Assembly: GCA_030608005.1 (NCBI GenBank)
Contig: JAUWIX010000004.1
Coordinates: forward strand, 1-56,043
Reading direction: 5' to 3'
Origin: Dehalococcoidia bacterium
GTDB lineage: Bacteria; Chloroflexota; Dehalococcoidia; Dehalococcoidales; BS750m-G39
Length of the DNA: 56,043 nucleotides
Made by a program: the position numbers and the translations under genes. The notes below the pieces were generated by a model. The model was not told where the DNA came from. It did no database searches and saw only the letters and a program-made list of their open reading frames with translations. Positions within the stretch are counted from its first letter, which is position 1. Every line of letters begins with the position of its first letter. Of the stretch, positions 31,240-39,861 are shown in pieces.

Positions 31240-33981
31240 TTGCTGAACGGGACTAGATGGTATCAGCTATCAGCAGAACAGACTTTTGAAGCCTTAGAAG
31301 CTAGTAATGTTGGGCTCACCTCCAGCGAGGCAAAAGCCAGGCTGGCAAAATATGGTTACAACGAACTGAGGTTCAAGAAGAGGGGAGCTCTCGTCCGCTT
31401 CCTACTTCAGTTTCATAGCCCCTTAATATATGTCCTGCTTGCTGCTTCCCTTGTTTGCACTATTCTAACTATTATTAAACCTGAGACGGATATGTGGCCA
31501 GATGTGGCAGTTATTCTGGGATGTGTCTTCCTCAATGTGATAATAGGTTTCATTCAGGAGGGGAAGGGTGAAGCTGCTCTGGAAGCGCTGAAGAAGATGA
31601 TGGTGCCGGAGTGCACTGTGCTCCGGGATGGAGAGAAGAAGGTCATACCGACACGGGAATTGGTCCCCGGCGATGTGGTTATACTGGAGGGTGGTGATAA
31701 GGTGCCAGCAGATTTGCGCTTATTCTTTACCAAAAATGTGAGCGCAGATGAGGCAGCCCTTACCGGAGAATCGGTACCGGTGACCAAGAACAGTGACCCT
31801 ATTTCGAGGCCAAATCTATCACCTGGCGACCAGCGCTGTATTTCCTTCGGTGGTACCTTCATTACCGCTGGCTCGGCACAGGGGATTGTAGTAGGCACTG
31901 GAGAGCAAACAGAGTTCGGCAAAATCGCCGAACTCATGAAAGAGACCCGTAAAATCATCACCCCCCTAATGAGGAAGATAGCCGACTTCACTAGATTTTT
32001 GATTATTGCCATCCTTGCCCTTGCCGCGGTTAATTTTATACTAGCATTAGTATTTAAATATGACCTCGTGTATGCCTTCCTTGCCTCAGTAGCCCTTGCT
32101 GTTGCCGCAATACCTGAGATGCTACCCGCCATAGTAGCTGCGATTTTAGCCCTGGCTGCAGTGGCTATGTCAAAGAGAAACGCACTGATAAGGAAATTAC
32201 CGGCGGCGGAAACACTGGGCTGTGCTACAGTTATATGCTCAGATAAGACAGGCACCCTCACCAAAAATCAAATGACCGTAGTGTATATCCACTCTGGAGG
32301 GAAAGACTATAAAGTGGGCGGTGTCGGCTATGACCCCAGAGGAGAGTTTATTCTGGGGAACAAAGGAATCAACCCAGAGAACCAGGAGTTAGTTGAAACC
32401 TTAAGAGCAGGTTACCTCTGTAATAATGCAACTCTAGCCGAGGGTGAAGAGGGATATAATATTGTAGGCGACCCTACCGAAGGGGCTTTGGTGGTCTCAG
32501 CAGCTAAAGCTGCCATTACCCAAAAGCTTCCCCGATTGGATGAGATACCCTTCGAGCCTGCGCAACAATATATGGCTACCCTGCATCAGGGCAAGGTGGA
32601 AAATGTTATCTATGTGAAGGGCTCACCGGAGAGGGTGTTACGGATGTGCCAGAGCCAGTTAATTGATGGAAGTGTTGAGTCTTTAAGAAGTGATGAGATA
32701 TTGGCAAGGGTAGACGAGATGGCAAGAGACGCCTTACGAGTGCTCGGTATGGCTTATAAGTATGTGGACAGGGAGAAAACATCACTCATTGCTAAAGATT
32801 TGGGTGGGCTAGTTTTCCTCGGGCTCCAGGGGATGATAGACCCACCTCGGGAAGAGGCGATTGAGGCAGTCAAGGATTGTAAGACGGCAGGGATAAGGAC
32901 AGTAATGATAACCGGTGACCATGCTCAGACGGCAAAAGCTATTGCCCAGCAGCTAGGCATTGGCGGAAGCAGTGATAAGGTATTGACCGGGGAAGAGCTG
33001 TCAAGAATGAGCGACGATGAGCTATATGAAGTTGTGGACGAGGTCTCGGTTTATGCCAGGGTTGCTCCGGAGCACAAGTTGAGAATAACAAAGCAGTTGC
33101 AGAGAAGGGGACACATCGCTGCCGTCACTGGCGATGGGGTAAACGATGCTCCAGCGCTGAAGGCAGCCGATATCGGCGTTGCCATGGGGATAACGGGAAC
33201 CGAGGTGAGCAAGGAAGCCGCTGATATGGTTTTGACTGATGATAACTTCGCCAGCATAGTGGGGGCAGTGGAGGAAGGCAGACACGCCTGGAAGAACCTG
33301 GAAAAGGCAATCCTGTATACCCTTCCCACCAATGGGGGGCAGGCGCTACTGGTAATGGGAGCAGTATTACTGGCACCATTTATACCTCTCTTTGCCCTGC
33401 GCCTTCCCTTGGAGCCAATACACATCCTGTGGGTGAATCTGGCTGACTCTATATTTCTCACCTTGCCCCTGATGATGGAGCCCAAGGAAAAGGGATTACT
33501 GGAAGGCTCCCCGCGTAACCCTAAGGAAAAAATAGCCAATCGCCTATTTTTTGAGAGAGTCGGGTTGGTGTCGGTGGTAATGGCAGCTTCGGGCTTTATC
33601 GTATATTGGATATACGGGCATCTAGCCTTTGAAACGCATACCTCTAATATGGACTTAGTATTAACGCAGGCGCAAACAGCAGCCTTCATGGCGGTCAAGC
33701 TGTTACATATAGGCTTCATCTTTACCGCCAGGTCAGTAATGAAATCGGCATTTACCTTTAACCCCTTCTCCAATAAATGGGTGCTGATGGGTATTGCGGT
33801 AACCATAATTACCCAGCTTATGATAACCTATATCCCCGTTGTTAATGTTATATTTAGAACAGCACCCTTCCCTGCCGAGTGGTGGCCACTCATAATTTTA
33901 GCTCTATTCCCTGGATTCCTTGTAGTTGAGCTGGAGAAGTTCTTGCGAAGGCGATTTGGGAAAAGGAAGTCGTTGATATAG
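31240..33981 (+). CDS. P-type cation-transporting ATPase (P2-like)
   Basis: The 913-residue pump has the full P2 architecture: an N-terminal actuator motif (ALTGESVPV), M4 AAIPEMLPAIVAAILALAAV, phosphorylation site CSDKTGTLTKNQ, nucleotide-binding domain (VYVKGSPERVL), VTGDGVNDAPALKAADIGVAMG and a six-helix membrane domain ending in FLVVELEKFLRRR. M4 reads PEMLP instead of the PEGLP of Ca2+ and Na+/K+ pumps, and M6 reads NLADSIFLTLP instead of NLxTDxxPA, so ion specificity (Ca2+, Na+ or other) is unclear. The start is TTG 31240 with ggaggagg seven bases upstream. Divergent from a CaCA exchanger, so both may extrude the same cation. Confidence 0.92.
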   Translation: MLNGTRWYQLSAEQTFEALEASNVGLTSSEAKARLAKYGYNELRFKKRGALVRFLLQFHSPLIYVLLAASLVCTILTIIKPETDMWPDVAVILGCVFLNVIIGFIQEGKGEAALEALKKMMVPECTVLRDGEKKVIPTRELVPGDVVILEGGDKVPADLRLFFTKNVSADEAALTGESVPVTKNSDPISRPNLSPGDQRCISFGGTFITAGSAQGIVVGTGEQTEFGKIAELMKETRKIITPLMRKIADFTRFLIIAILALAAVNFILALVFKYDLVYAFLASVALAVAAIPEMLPAIVAAILALAAVAMSKRNALIRKLPAAETLGCATVICSDKTGTLTKNQMTVVYIHSGGKDYKVGGVGYDPRGEFILGNKGINPENQELVETLRAGYLCNNATLAEGEEGYNIVGDPTEGALVVSAAKAAITQKLPRLDEIPFEPAQQYMATLHQGKVENVIYVKGSPERVLRMCQSQLIDGSVESLRSDEILARVDEMARDALRVLGMAYKYVDREKTSLIAKDLGGLVFLGLQGMIDPPREEAIEAVKDCKTAGIRTVMITGDHAQTAKAIAQQLGIGGSSDKVLTGEELSRMSDDELYEVVDEVSVYARVAPEHKLRITKQLQRRGHIAAVTGDGVNDAPALKAADIGVAMGITGTEVSKEAADMVLTDDNFASIVGAVEEGRHAWKNLEKAILYTLPTNGGQALLVMGAVLLAPFIPLFALRLPLEPIHILWVNLADSIFLTLPLMMEPKEKGLLEGSPRNPKEKIANRLFFERVGLVSVVMAASGFIVYWIYGHLAFETHTSNMDLVLTQAQTAAFMAVKLLHIGFIFTARSVMKSAFTFNPFSNKWVLMGIAVTIITQLMITYIPVVNVIFRTAPFPAEWWPLIILALFPGFLVVELEKFLRRRFGKRKSLI

Positions 33982-34002
33982 ATATAACAGCCTATCCATT
34001 TG

Positions 34003-34031
34003 TTGCCAAATAATTTGCCATAGGGTATTAT
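34003..34031 (+). promoter_or_regulatory. Promoter of tRNA-Arg
   Basis: TTGCCA (34003-34008), a 17-bp spacer and TATTAT (34026-34031), nine bases before the tRNA 5' end. Confidence 0.6.
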
Positions 34032-34039
34032 AGGTATTG

Positions 34040-34112
34040 GCCCCTGTAGCTCAGGTGGATAGAGCACCAGCCTCCGGAGCTGGGTGCGAGCGTTCAAGTC
34101 GCTCCAGGGGCG
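34040..34112 (+). tRNA. tRNA-Arg (anticodon CCG)
   Basis: Acceptor GCCCCTG/CAGGGGC, D-arm AGCTCAGGTGGATAGAGC, anticodon arm CCAGC-CTCCGGA-GCTGG giving anticodon CCG, T-arm GAGCGTTCAAGTCGCTC. CCA is not encoded. It is followed 26 bases later by porC. Confidence 0.95.
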
Positions 34113-34137
34113 CTTTTGTGATAGCTAGGAGACCGAG

Positions 34138-34707
34138 TTGAGAGATACTAACCGACTTATTGAGATTAGATGGCATGGTCGTGGTGGGCAGGGTGCAGTT
34201 ACCTCCGCAGAACTGGTGGCGCAGGCAGCAATAAGCGAAGGTAAGTATGCTCATGCCTTCCCCAGCTTTGGTCCTGAGAGGAGAGGGGCACCAGTATTGG
34301 CTTTTGTCAGAATAAGTAGCCAGCAACCTATCAGGATAAGGGCTGAGATAGCCCAACCTGATATAGTGGTAGTGCTTGACCCTAGACTGCTTCGCATTGT
34401 GAATGTTGCCTCAGGACTTAAGGAAAACGGACTGCTGGTAATTAATACCAGAAGGTCGTTTCAGGACATTGAAGCTGAGCTTAAAGCTAAATGTAAACTA
34501 GCTAGAGTTAATGCCACAAGTATCGCTAGGGAGATTTTAGGGCTTCCTATTACTAATACTACCATGATTGGAGCTCTAGTTAGAGCCACCGGGGTAGTCG
34601 AACTGGAATCCTTGCTTGAACCCTTGAGACACCGCTTTGGTCGCCTGGCGGAAAGAAATATCAAGGCTATGCAAAAGGCATATGAGGAAACCTTAGTGAA
34701 GGAGTAA
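34138..34707 (+). CDS. porC: Pyruvate:ferredoxin oxidoreductase, gamma subunit
   Basis: The gamma subunit of the 2-oxoacid:ferredoxin oxidoreductase family. Visible: IEIRWHGRGGQGAVTSAELVAQAAISEGKYAHAFPSFGPERRGAPVLAFVRIS at the N-terminus and the C-terminal IGALVRATGVVELESLLEPLRHRFG. The 189-residue length is normal. TTG 34138 follows taggagaccgag. It is the first of the por genes (order C-D-A-B). Repeat copy 7 separates it from porD, an unusual insertion inside an operon encoding one complex. The alpha subunit motifs point to pyruvate as substrate. Confidence 0.93.
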   Translation: MRDTNRLIEIRWHGRGGQGAVTSAELVAQAAISEGKYAHAFPSFGPERRGAPVLAFVRISSQQPIRIRAEIAQPDIVVVLDPRLLRIVNVASGLKENGLLVINTRRSFQDIEAELKAKCKLARVNATSIAREILGLPITNTTMIGALVRATGVVELESLLEPLRHRFGRLAERNIKAMQKAYEETLVKE

Positions 34708-34710
34708 AAA

Positions 34711-34950
34711 GTCGTTTATCAAGGGTAGATTGAAGGGGCTAATACAGGGTCCCCACAAAAACCTTGTTTTTGTGGGGTGAAAATCCCCTTCAAAAGTAAT
34801 CCCTCCCTCTCCTTACTCTGGAGTAATAATTAAGGGGAGTTTTAGAGGGACTACGCCCCTCTAAAGAAATTACCTTCCCCTTATCAAGGGGAAGGGGGAT
34901 AAAGAAGGGGAAGGGGGATAAAGGGGGATAGGGTTACCAAATAAAAAACC
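34711..34950 (+). repeat. Palindromic intergenic repeats, copy 7 (compound), between porC and porD
   Basis: Begins gtcgtttatcaagggtagat. Contains a perfect 12-bp hairpin ccccacaaaaac-ctt-gtttttgtgggg (34751-34777) nested in a ttgaaggggctaat..ccccttcaa stem, then agagggactacgcccctct and ttccccttatc..aaggggaagggg, with two copies of gaagggggataaa. Its end (taaaagggggtgaggttgac) resembles the end of copy 9 and precedes porD. Confidence 0.8.
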
Positions 34951-34989
34951 TAAAAGGGGGTGAGGTTGACCCCCAAAGGAGTAAGCCAA

Positions 34990-35283
34990 TTGACTAAGCC
35001 GGAGGGTATGCTGACCTGGAGAGACCTGGAAATCGGCTCAATAGTAGTCGAGCCAGGGAATGCCAGCCAGTACCAGACTGGCGATTGGAGGTCAGAAAGA
35101 CCAATCTTTGACACCAATAAATGTATAAAGTGTGGCATTTGCTATATTTTCTGCCCCGAGGGATGCGTTGAACAAAATGCTGAGGGGTATTTTGAAGCCG
35201 ATTTATTCTACTGCAAGGGGTGTGGCATTTGCGCCCGCGAGTGCTGGACCAAAGCCATTACCATGGTGCCAGAGGAGGAGTGA
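34990..35283 (+). CDS. porD: Pyruvate:ferredoxin oxidoreductase, delta (ferredoxin) subunit
   Basis: A small 2[4Fe-4S] ferredoxin subunit carrying electrons from the TPP site. The two cluster motifs are CIKCGICYIFCPEGC and CKGCGICARECW. I prefer TTG 34990 (MTKPEGMLTW), with aaaggag eight bases upstream, over GTG 34960, which lies at the end of the repeat; this gives 97 residues. Its TGA stop shares one base with the ATG of porA (TGATG). Confidence 0.92.
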   Translation: MTKPEGMLTWRDLEIGSIVVEPGNASQYQTGDWRSERPIFDTNKCIKCGICYIFCPEGCVEQNAEGYFEADLFYCKGCGICARECWTKAITMVPEEE

Positions 35284-36458
35284 TGGCAAAAAGGATAGGC
35301 ATTGAGGTTTCGCTGGCAATCGCTGAGGCAGCTAAACTAGCCGATGTTGATGTTGTGGCTGCCTATCCCATTACTCCACAGACTCACATTGTGGAACACC
35401 TGGCTGAGCTGGTAGCCAATGGCGAGTTGGATGCAGCCTATATTCCAGTCGAATCCGAGCACTCAGCCATGAGCGCCTGCCTGGGAGCATCAGCCGCCGG
35501 GGCTCGAACCTTTACCGCTACCGCCGGTCAGGGGCTTGAGCTGATGCATGAGGTGCTGTATGTTGCCTCATCAATGCAGTTACCAGTAGTTATGGCGGTG
35601 GCTAACCGAGCATTATCAGCGCCACTAAGCGTCTGGGGTGACCACTCTGATGTTATGGCTGTCCGTGATACCGGCTGGATTCAGCTCTTTGTGGAAAATG
35701 GGCAGGAGGCGGTGGATAATGTCCTGTGTGCCTTCCGCATTGGCGAAGACCCCAGGGTCTTGCTTCCAGTGATGATTCACCTGGATGGATTCCACTTGAC
35801 CCACATGATTGAACCACTGCTTTTCCCAGAGCAGAGCCAGGTTGATAAATTTATCCCTCCATATCAGCACCCCATGCCCCTACACCCGGATAGACCAGTA
35901 ACTATGGGGGCTTTCGCACCACCTATCATATACTTTGAGACAAAGAAGGCGCAGGAAGTAAATTTAGAAGCAGCCAAAGAGGTAATCCTCCAGTGCTGGG
36001 ATAACTTTGGCAAAACCTTCCAGCGATATTACTCTCCAGTAGAATGCTACCGCAGTGAAGATGCCAGGGTGCTGCTATTGACCATGGGCAGCTTTAGTGA
36101 GACGGCAATGACGGCTATAGACAAGATGAGGGGAGAGGGCAGAGAGGTGGGATTGCTCAGACTCCGCTTATGGCGTCCCTTCCCCTTTGACGAAATTCGC
36201 CAGGCGGTCGGAAATGCCGAGGTTCTCATCGTTCTGGATAGGGCGCTCTCCTTTGGTGGTCCCGGAGGCCCAGTTTGCTCTGAGGTCAGGTCAGCCTTAT
36301 ATAGTGAGGACAAGAGGCCAAAGGTCATAGGCTTCGTCGGGGGATTGGGGGGCAGGGATATTACCCCGGCGGGGTTTGAGGAAATAGTCGATAGAGGCAT
36401 AGAAATCTCACAAAAGGGAAGTGACCAGGAATTTGAAATATTCGGAGTGAGAGAGTAA
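35283..36458 (+). CDS. porA: Pyruvate:ferredoxin oxidoreductase, alpha subunit
   Basis: The alpha (pyrimidine-binding) subunit of 391 residues. Visible: VVAAYPITPQTHIVEHLAEL, ESEHSAMSACLGASAAGARTFTATAGQGLELMHEVLYVASSM and VANRALSAPLSVWGDHSDVMAVRDTGWIQLF. The last motif (RALSAP..WGDHSD) is typical of pyruvate rather than 2-oxoglutarate enzymes. ATG 35283 overlaps the porD stop; an upstream frame start at 35220 lies inside porD and is not credible. porB follows after an AT-rich 126-base spacer. Confidence 0.95.
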   Translation: MAKRIGIEVSLAIAEAAKLADVDVVAAYPITPQTHIVEHLAELVANGELDAAYIPVESEHSAMSACLGASAAGARTFTATAGQGLELMHEVLYVASSMQLPVVMAVANRALSAPLSVWGDHSDVMAVRDTGWIQLFVENGQEAVDNVLCAFRIGEDPRVLLPVMIHLDGFHLTHMIEPLLFPEQSQVDKFIPPYQHPMPLHPDRPVTMGAFAPPIIYFETKKAQEVNLEAAKEVILQCWDNFGKTFQRYYSPVECYRSEDARVLLLTMGSFSETAMTAIDKMRGEGREVGLLRLRLWRPFPFDEIRQAVGNAEVLIVLDRALSFGGPGGPVCSEVRSALYSEDKRPKVIGFVGGLGGRDITPAGFEEIVDRGIEISQKGSDQEFEIFGVRE

Positions 36459-36584
36459 AATAATCAACTTAACATAACTCGAGAAACAATTTTCCTATCT
36501 GGCTAAATAGGAATTGTCTCCCCCAAAAAAAATAATTGGAATTTTTATAGCTAATAAAATAGGATTTGTTTCTTAAAACAAAAA
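36459..36584 (+). other. AT-rich structured spacer between porA and porB
   Basis: The 126-base spacer is far more AT-rich than its surroundings. It contains a long imperfect inverted repeat (gagaaacaattttcctat / ataggaattgtctc, 36481-36520) and then ccccc plus an A-run. No Shine-Dalgarno sequence is visible before the porB ATG at 36585. Confidence 0.6.
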
Positions 36585-37505
36585 ATGGAAAAGTATGCTG
36601 TCTTCGTCCCCAAATTAGTAACCAAAAGGGAAAACTTTGCCCCTGGGCACCGGGCTTGTATCGGCTGTGGTGAGGCTCTGGCAGTGAGGCTTGCCTGCAA
36701 GCCACTGGGGCAGAGGGTGATAATAGTTACCGCCACCGGGTGTATAGAGATAATCTCGTCACAGCTCCCCTATACCTCCTGGCGCGTTCCCTGGATTCAT
36801 ACCCTATTTGAGAATACGGCAGCCGTGGCTTCTGGCATAGAATCGGGGCTGAAGATACTGATGAAGAAGGGCAGAATTGCTCAGCAGGAAATTAAAGTAG
36901 TAGCCATGGCTGGAGATGGTGCCACCAGCGATATTGGGCTCCAGGCGCTATCTGGAGCCATGGAGAGGGGGCATGACTTCCTCTATATCTGCTTTGACAA
37001 TGAAGCCTATATGAATACCGGGGTTCAAAGGTCTTCGGCTACCCCCTTTGGTGCTTCTACTACCACCTCCCCTGCCGGCAGGGTGAGCATCGGGCAGGTT
37101 ACCTGGAAGAAGGATATGCCAGCCATTGCTGCTGCCCATGACATCCCCTATGTAGCTACTGCCTGCCCCAGCTACCCCTTTGACCTGATGGATAAGGTGG
37201 CAAAGGGGGCAGCGACCCCAGGTCCAGCTTATGTCCACATCCTATCTCCTTGCCCTACCGGGTGGAGATTTGCTCCCGATTTAACCGTCAGACTCGGTCG
37301 TCTGGCAGTAGAGACAGGGATATTCCCCCTGTATGAAGTGGAGAATGGTACCTATAGACTAAATTTCGATTTCCCCAAACTTAGACCGGTTACGGACTAC
37401 ATGAAGCTGCAAGGGAGGTTCAGGCACCTGTCTGAGGATGTAATAAATAAGATTCAGCAGAGGGTAAATAGGGAATATGCTAAGCTTCGGGAGAAAGTAA
37501 AGTGA
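36585..37505 (+). CDS. porB: Pyruvate:ferredoxin oxidoreductase, beta subunit
   Basis: The beta (TPP-binding) subunit of 306 residues. Visible: the proximal cluster start HRACIGCGEALAVRLACK, ATGCIEIISSQLPYTSW, the TPP motif GDGATSDIGLQALSGAMERGHDFLYICFDNEAYMNTG split across the pyrophosphate and Mg2+ ligands, AAHDIPYVATACPSYPFDL and the late Cys in SPCPTGW. The ATG at 36585 follows an A-rich stretch without a clear ribosome-binding site. The stop overlaps the GTG of the NuoE-like gene (GTGA), tying the por genes to the diaphorase genes. Confidence 0.95.
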   Translation: MEKYAVFVPKLVTKRENFAPGHRACIGCGEALAVRLACKPLGQRVIIVTATGCIEIISSQLPYTSWRVPWIHTLFENTAAVASGIESGLKILMKKGRIAQQEIKVVAMAGDGATSDIGLQALSGAMERGHDFLYICFDNEAYMNTGVQRSSATPFGASTTTSPAGRVSIGQVTWKKDMPAIAAAHDIPYVATACPSYPFDLMDKVAKGAATPGPAYVHILSPCPTGWRFAPDLTVRLGRLAVETGIFPLYEVENGTYRLNFDFPKLRPVTDYMKLQGRFRHLSEDVINKIQQRVNREYAKLREKVK

Positions 37506-37972
37506 GCACAGAAGTCGAACAAATGGAAGAGAGGGTAGAGTCAATATTGGATAATTACCAGCGTGAGAAGGGAATGCTGGTATCCATGTTGCAGGATATC
37601 CAAGCGGAATACAATTATCTACCCGGAGAAGCCTTAGTACAGGTTAGCCGAGGTTTAGATGTTGCCCTAAGTCAGGTCTATAGTGTAGCCACCTTTTTTA
37701 AGGCTTTCAGTTTAAAACTGAGGGGACGTCACCTAATCAATGTCTGCCTCGGCACTGCCTGCCATGTTAGGGGTGCAGTTAGAATCCTGGAGGAGATGGA
37801 GCGGAAGCTTGGCATCAAACCGGGAGAAACAACCGAAGACCTTAAATATACCCTGGAGACAGTTAACTGCGTTGGAGCCTGTGCTCTAGGCCCTATAGTA
37901 ATAATTGATGGTAAATATTCAGGGCAGATGAAGAGCAACAAGGTAAAACCTTTATTGGAAAGCTACGAGTAA
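37502..37972 (+). CDS. NuoE-like [2Fe-2S] subunit (NADH dehydrogenase 24-kDa family)
   Basis: A thioredoxin-like [2Fe-2S] protein of 156 residues. The cluster ligands are visible in [13 protein letters not shown] (Cys-x4-Cys) and [10 protein letters not shown] (Cys-x3-Cys), after a helical N-terminus [16 protein letters not shown]. Homologues include NuoE, HndA and HydC subunits of complex I and NAD-linked bifurcating hydrogenases. It starts with GTG 37502 overlapping porB. Together with the next two genes it forms the standard E-F-G-type electron-input module. Confidence 0.93.
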   Translation: MSTEVEQMEERVESILDNYQREKGMLVSMLQDIQAEYNYLPGEALVQVSRGLDVALSQVYSVATFFKAFSLKLRGRHLINVCLGTACHVRGAVRILEEMERKLGIKPGETTEDLKYTLETVNCVGACALGPIVIIDGKYSGQMKSNKVKPLLESYE

Positions 37973-37974
37973 TT

Positions 37975-39849
37975 ATGGGAAAGGAACAAGCATTGAACAG
38001 GCTAAGCTCGCCACATGAGCTAGAGGCTTTAAGAAAATCAATAATTGAAAAGAGGGACCCTAATAAGTTCTGCGTAACCATATGTGGCGGCACCGGTTGC
38101 CAAGCCTGTGGCTGTGAGAGTGTAGCCGCCGCTTTCGAACAGGAAATCAAGCAGCGGGGACTGAAAACTAAGGTGGATATGAAAGTTACCGGGTGCCACG
38201 GTTTCTGCGAACGGGGACCACTTATAGTTATTAAACCGGAGAACATTTTCTATCAGCGGACAAGTGTAGAAGATGTTCCCGAGATAATCTCGGAGACTAT
38301 CATTAAAGGCAATATTATTGATAGATTACTCTATATTGACCCAAATACTGGTGGGAAAATAACCTACGAGCATGAAGTGCCATTCTATAAGAAGCAGAAC
38401 CGGCTCGTCTTTGGCAATAACGGCAACATTGACCCTACCATAATAGATGACTACCTTGCTGTTGGTGGTTACTCTGCTTTGAGCAAAGCCCTTTATAAGA
38501 TGTCTCCAGAGGAGATAATTGAAGAGGTCAAAAAAGCTGGCTTGCGGGGGCGTGGTGGTGGGGGATTCCCCGCCGGCGTCAAGTGGGAAACCTGCCGTCG
38601 GGCACCTGGCGACACCAAGTATATCATATGTAATTGTGATGAGGGAGACCCCGGGGCTTATATGGATAGGAGCTTGATGGAGGGAAATCCTCATAGCGTT
38701 CTGGAAGGAATGATAATAGGAGCTTATGCTATCGGAGGTCACGAGGGCTATATCTATGTCCGTAACGAGTATCCTCTAGCTGTAAAACATGCACAGATAG
38801 CCATTAAACAAGCCGAGGAGTATGGACTTCTAGGGAAAAACATCCTGGGCTCCGGGTTTGACTTCAGCATCAAAATAAATAGGGGTGGTGGGGCTTTTAT
38901 CTGTGGCGAGTCAACGGCACTGATGGCTTCGCTGGAAGGCAAAGTAGGCGAGCCCAGGGCAAAGTATGTTCACACTGTGGAGAAGGGCTTGTGGGAACAG
39001 CCTACCAATCTCAACAATGTGGAAACCTGGGCTAATGTCCCGCTAATAATCAAAAACGGTGCTGATTGGTATTCAACAATAGGCACTGAAGGCAGCAAGG
39101 GAACCAAGATTTTCTCACTGGTGGGTAAGATTAATAACACCGGCCTAGTAGAAGTCCCGATGGGAATAAGCTTGAAGGAGATTATCTATGATATAGGTGG
39201 CGGTATTCCCGGGGGTAGAAAATTCAAGGCGGTGCAGACTGGTGGTCCCTCAGGTGGCTGCATCCCTGAAAGTTTGCTTGACCTGCCGGTGGATTTTGAC
39301 CAACTCACCAAGGTTGGCTCGATGATGGGCTCCGGCGGAATGATTGTGATGGATGAGGATACCTGTATGGTGGATATAGCCAAGTACTTCATCGGCTTCC
39401 TCCAGGGTGAGTCGTGTGGCAAATGTATTCCTTGCCGCGAGGGGTTAAAAAGGATGGGTGAGATACTAACCGACATCACTGAGGGGAGGGGGAAAGATGG
39501 AGATATTGAACTACTTGAGCGCTTGTCGGCCACAATTATAGATAGCTCCCTATGCGCTTTGGGCAGTACTGCTCCCAATCCCGTCTTAACTACTATACGC
39601 TATTTCAGGGATGAGTATGAAGCCCATATTAGAGATAAGAGATGCCCAGCCGGTGTCTGCAAGGAATTAGTTACCTATCTCATTGATGAGGAGAAGTGCC
39701 CTGGATGTAGGCTATGCGTGAAGGCCTGCCCTGTAGAAGCAATAACCTTTATGGGGAAGAGGAAGCCGGTTGTCTTAGACCAAGAGAAGTGCATCAAGTG
39801 TGGCTCTTGCTATGATGTGTGTAAGCTCGATGCTGTAATAAGGAAGTGA
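37975..39849 (+). CDS. NuoF/HndC-like NAD(H)- and FMN-binding subunit with ferredoxin domains
   Basis: A diaphorase subunit of 624 residues. Domain order: an N-terminal thioredoxin-like [2Fe-2S] domain ([10 protein letters not shown]... and [10 protein letters not shown], residues 30-90), the NuoF FMN/NADH core ([33 protein letters not shown], about 195-240), SLBB ([15 protein letters not shown]), the [4Fe-4S] site [12 protein letters not shown] and a C-terminal 2[4Fe-4S] ferredoxin ([24 protein letters not shown]). The same layout occurs in HndC/HydB of bifurcating hydrogenases. It lies 2 bases after the NuoE-like gene. Confidence 0.95.
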   Translation: MGKEQALNRLSSPHELEALRKSIIEKRDPNKFCVTICGGTGCQACGCESVAAAFEQEIKQRGLKTKVDMKVTGCHGFCERGPLIVIKPENIFYQRTSVEDVPEIISETIIKGNIIDRLLYIDPNTGGKITYEHEVPFYKKQNRLVFGNNGNIDPTIIDDYLAVGGYSALSKALYKMSPEEIIEEVKKAGLRGRGGGGFPAGVKWETCRRAPGDTKYIICNCDEGDPGAYMDRSLMEGNPHSVLEGMIIGAYAIGGHEGYIYVRNEYPLAVKHAQIAIKQAEEYGLLGKNILGSGFDFSIKINRGGGAFICGESTALMASLEGKVGEPRAKYVHTVEKGLWEQPTNLNNVETWANVPLIIKNGADWYSTIGTEGSKGTKIFSLVGKINNTGLVEVPMGISLKEIIYDIGGGIPGGRKFKAVQTGGPSGGCIPESLLDLPVDFDQLTKVGSMMGSGGMIVMDEDTCMVDIAKYFIGFLQGESCGKCIPCREGLKRMGEILTDITEGRGKDGDIELLERLSATIIDSSLCALGSTAPNPVLTTIRYFRDEYEAHIRDKRCPAGVCKELVTYLIDEEKCPGCRLCVKACPVEAITFMGKRKPVVLDQEKCIKCGSCYDVCKLDAVIRK

Positions 39850-39861
39850 AGGCAGGGAGAA

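Noticed and set aside
31554-32264. A 236-codon minus-strand frame in the ATPase gene
   Set aside because: Antisense shadow of conserved sequence (complement of the DKTGTLT region); no ribosome-binding site and no family features.
33051-33806. A 251-codon minus-strand frame inside the P-type ATPase gene
   Set aside because: It lies wholly antisense to a strongly conserved coding region, has low-complexity Ser/Ala/Thr composition and no recognisable domain.
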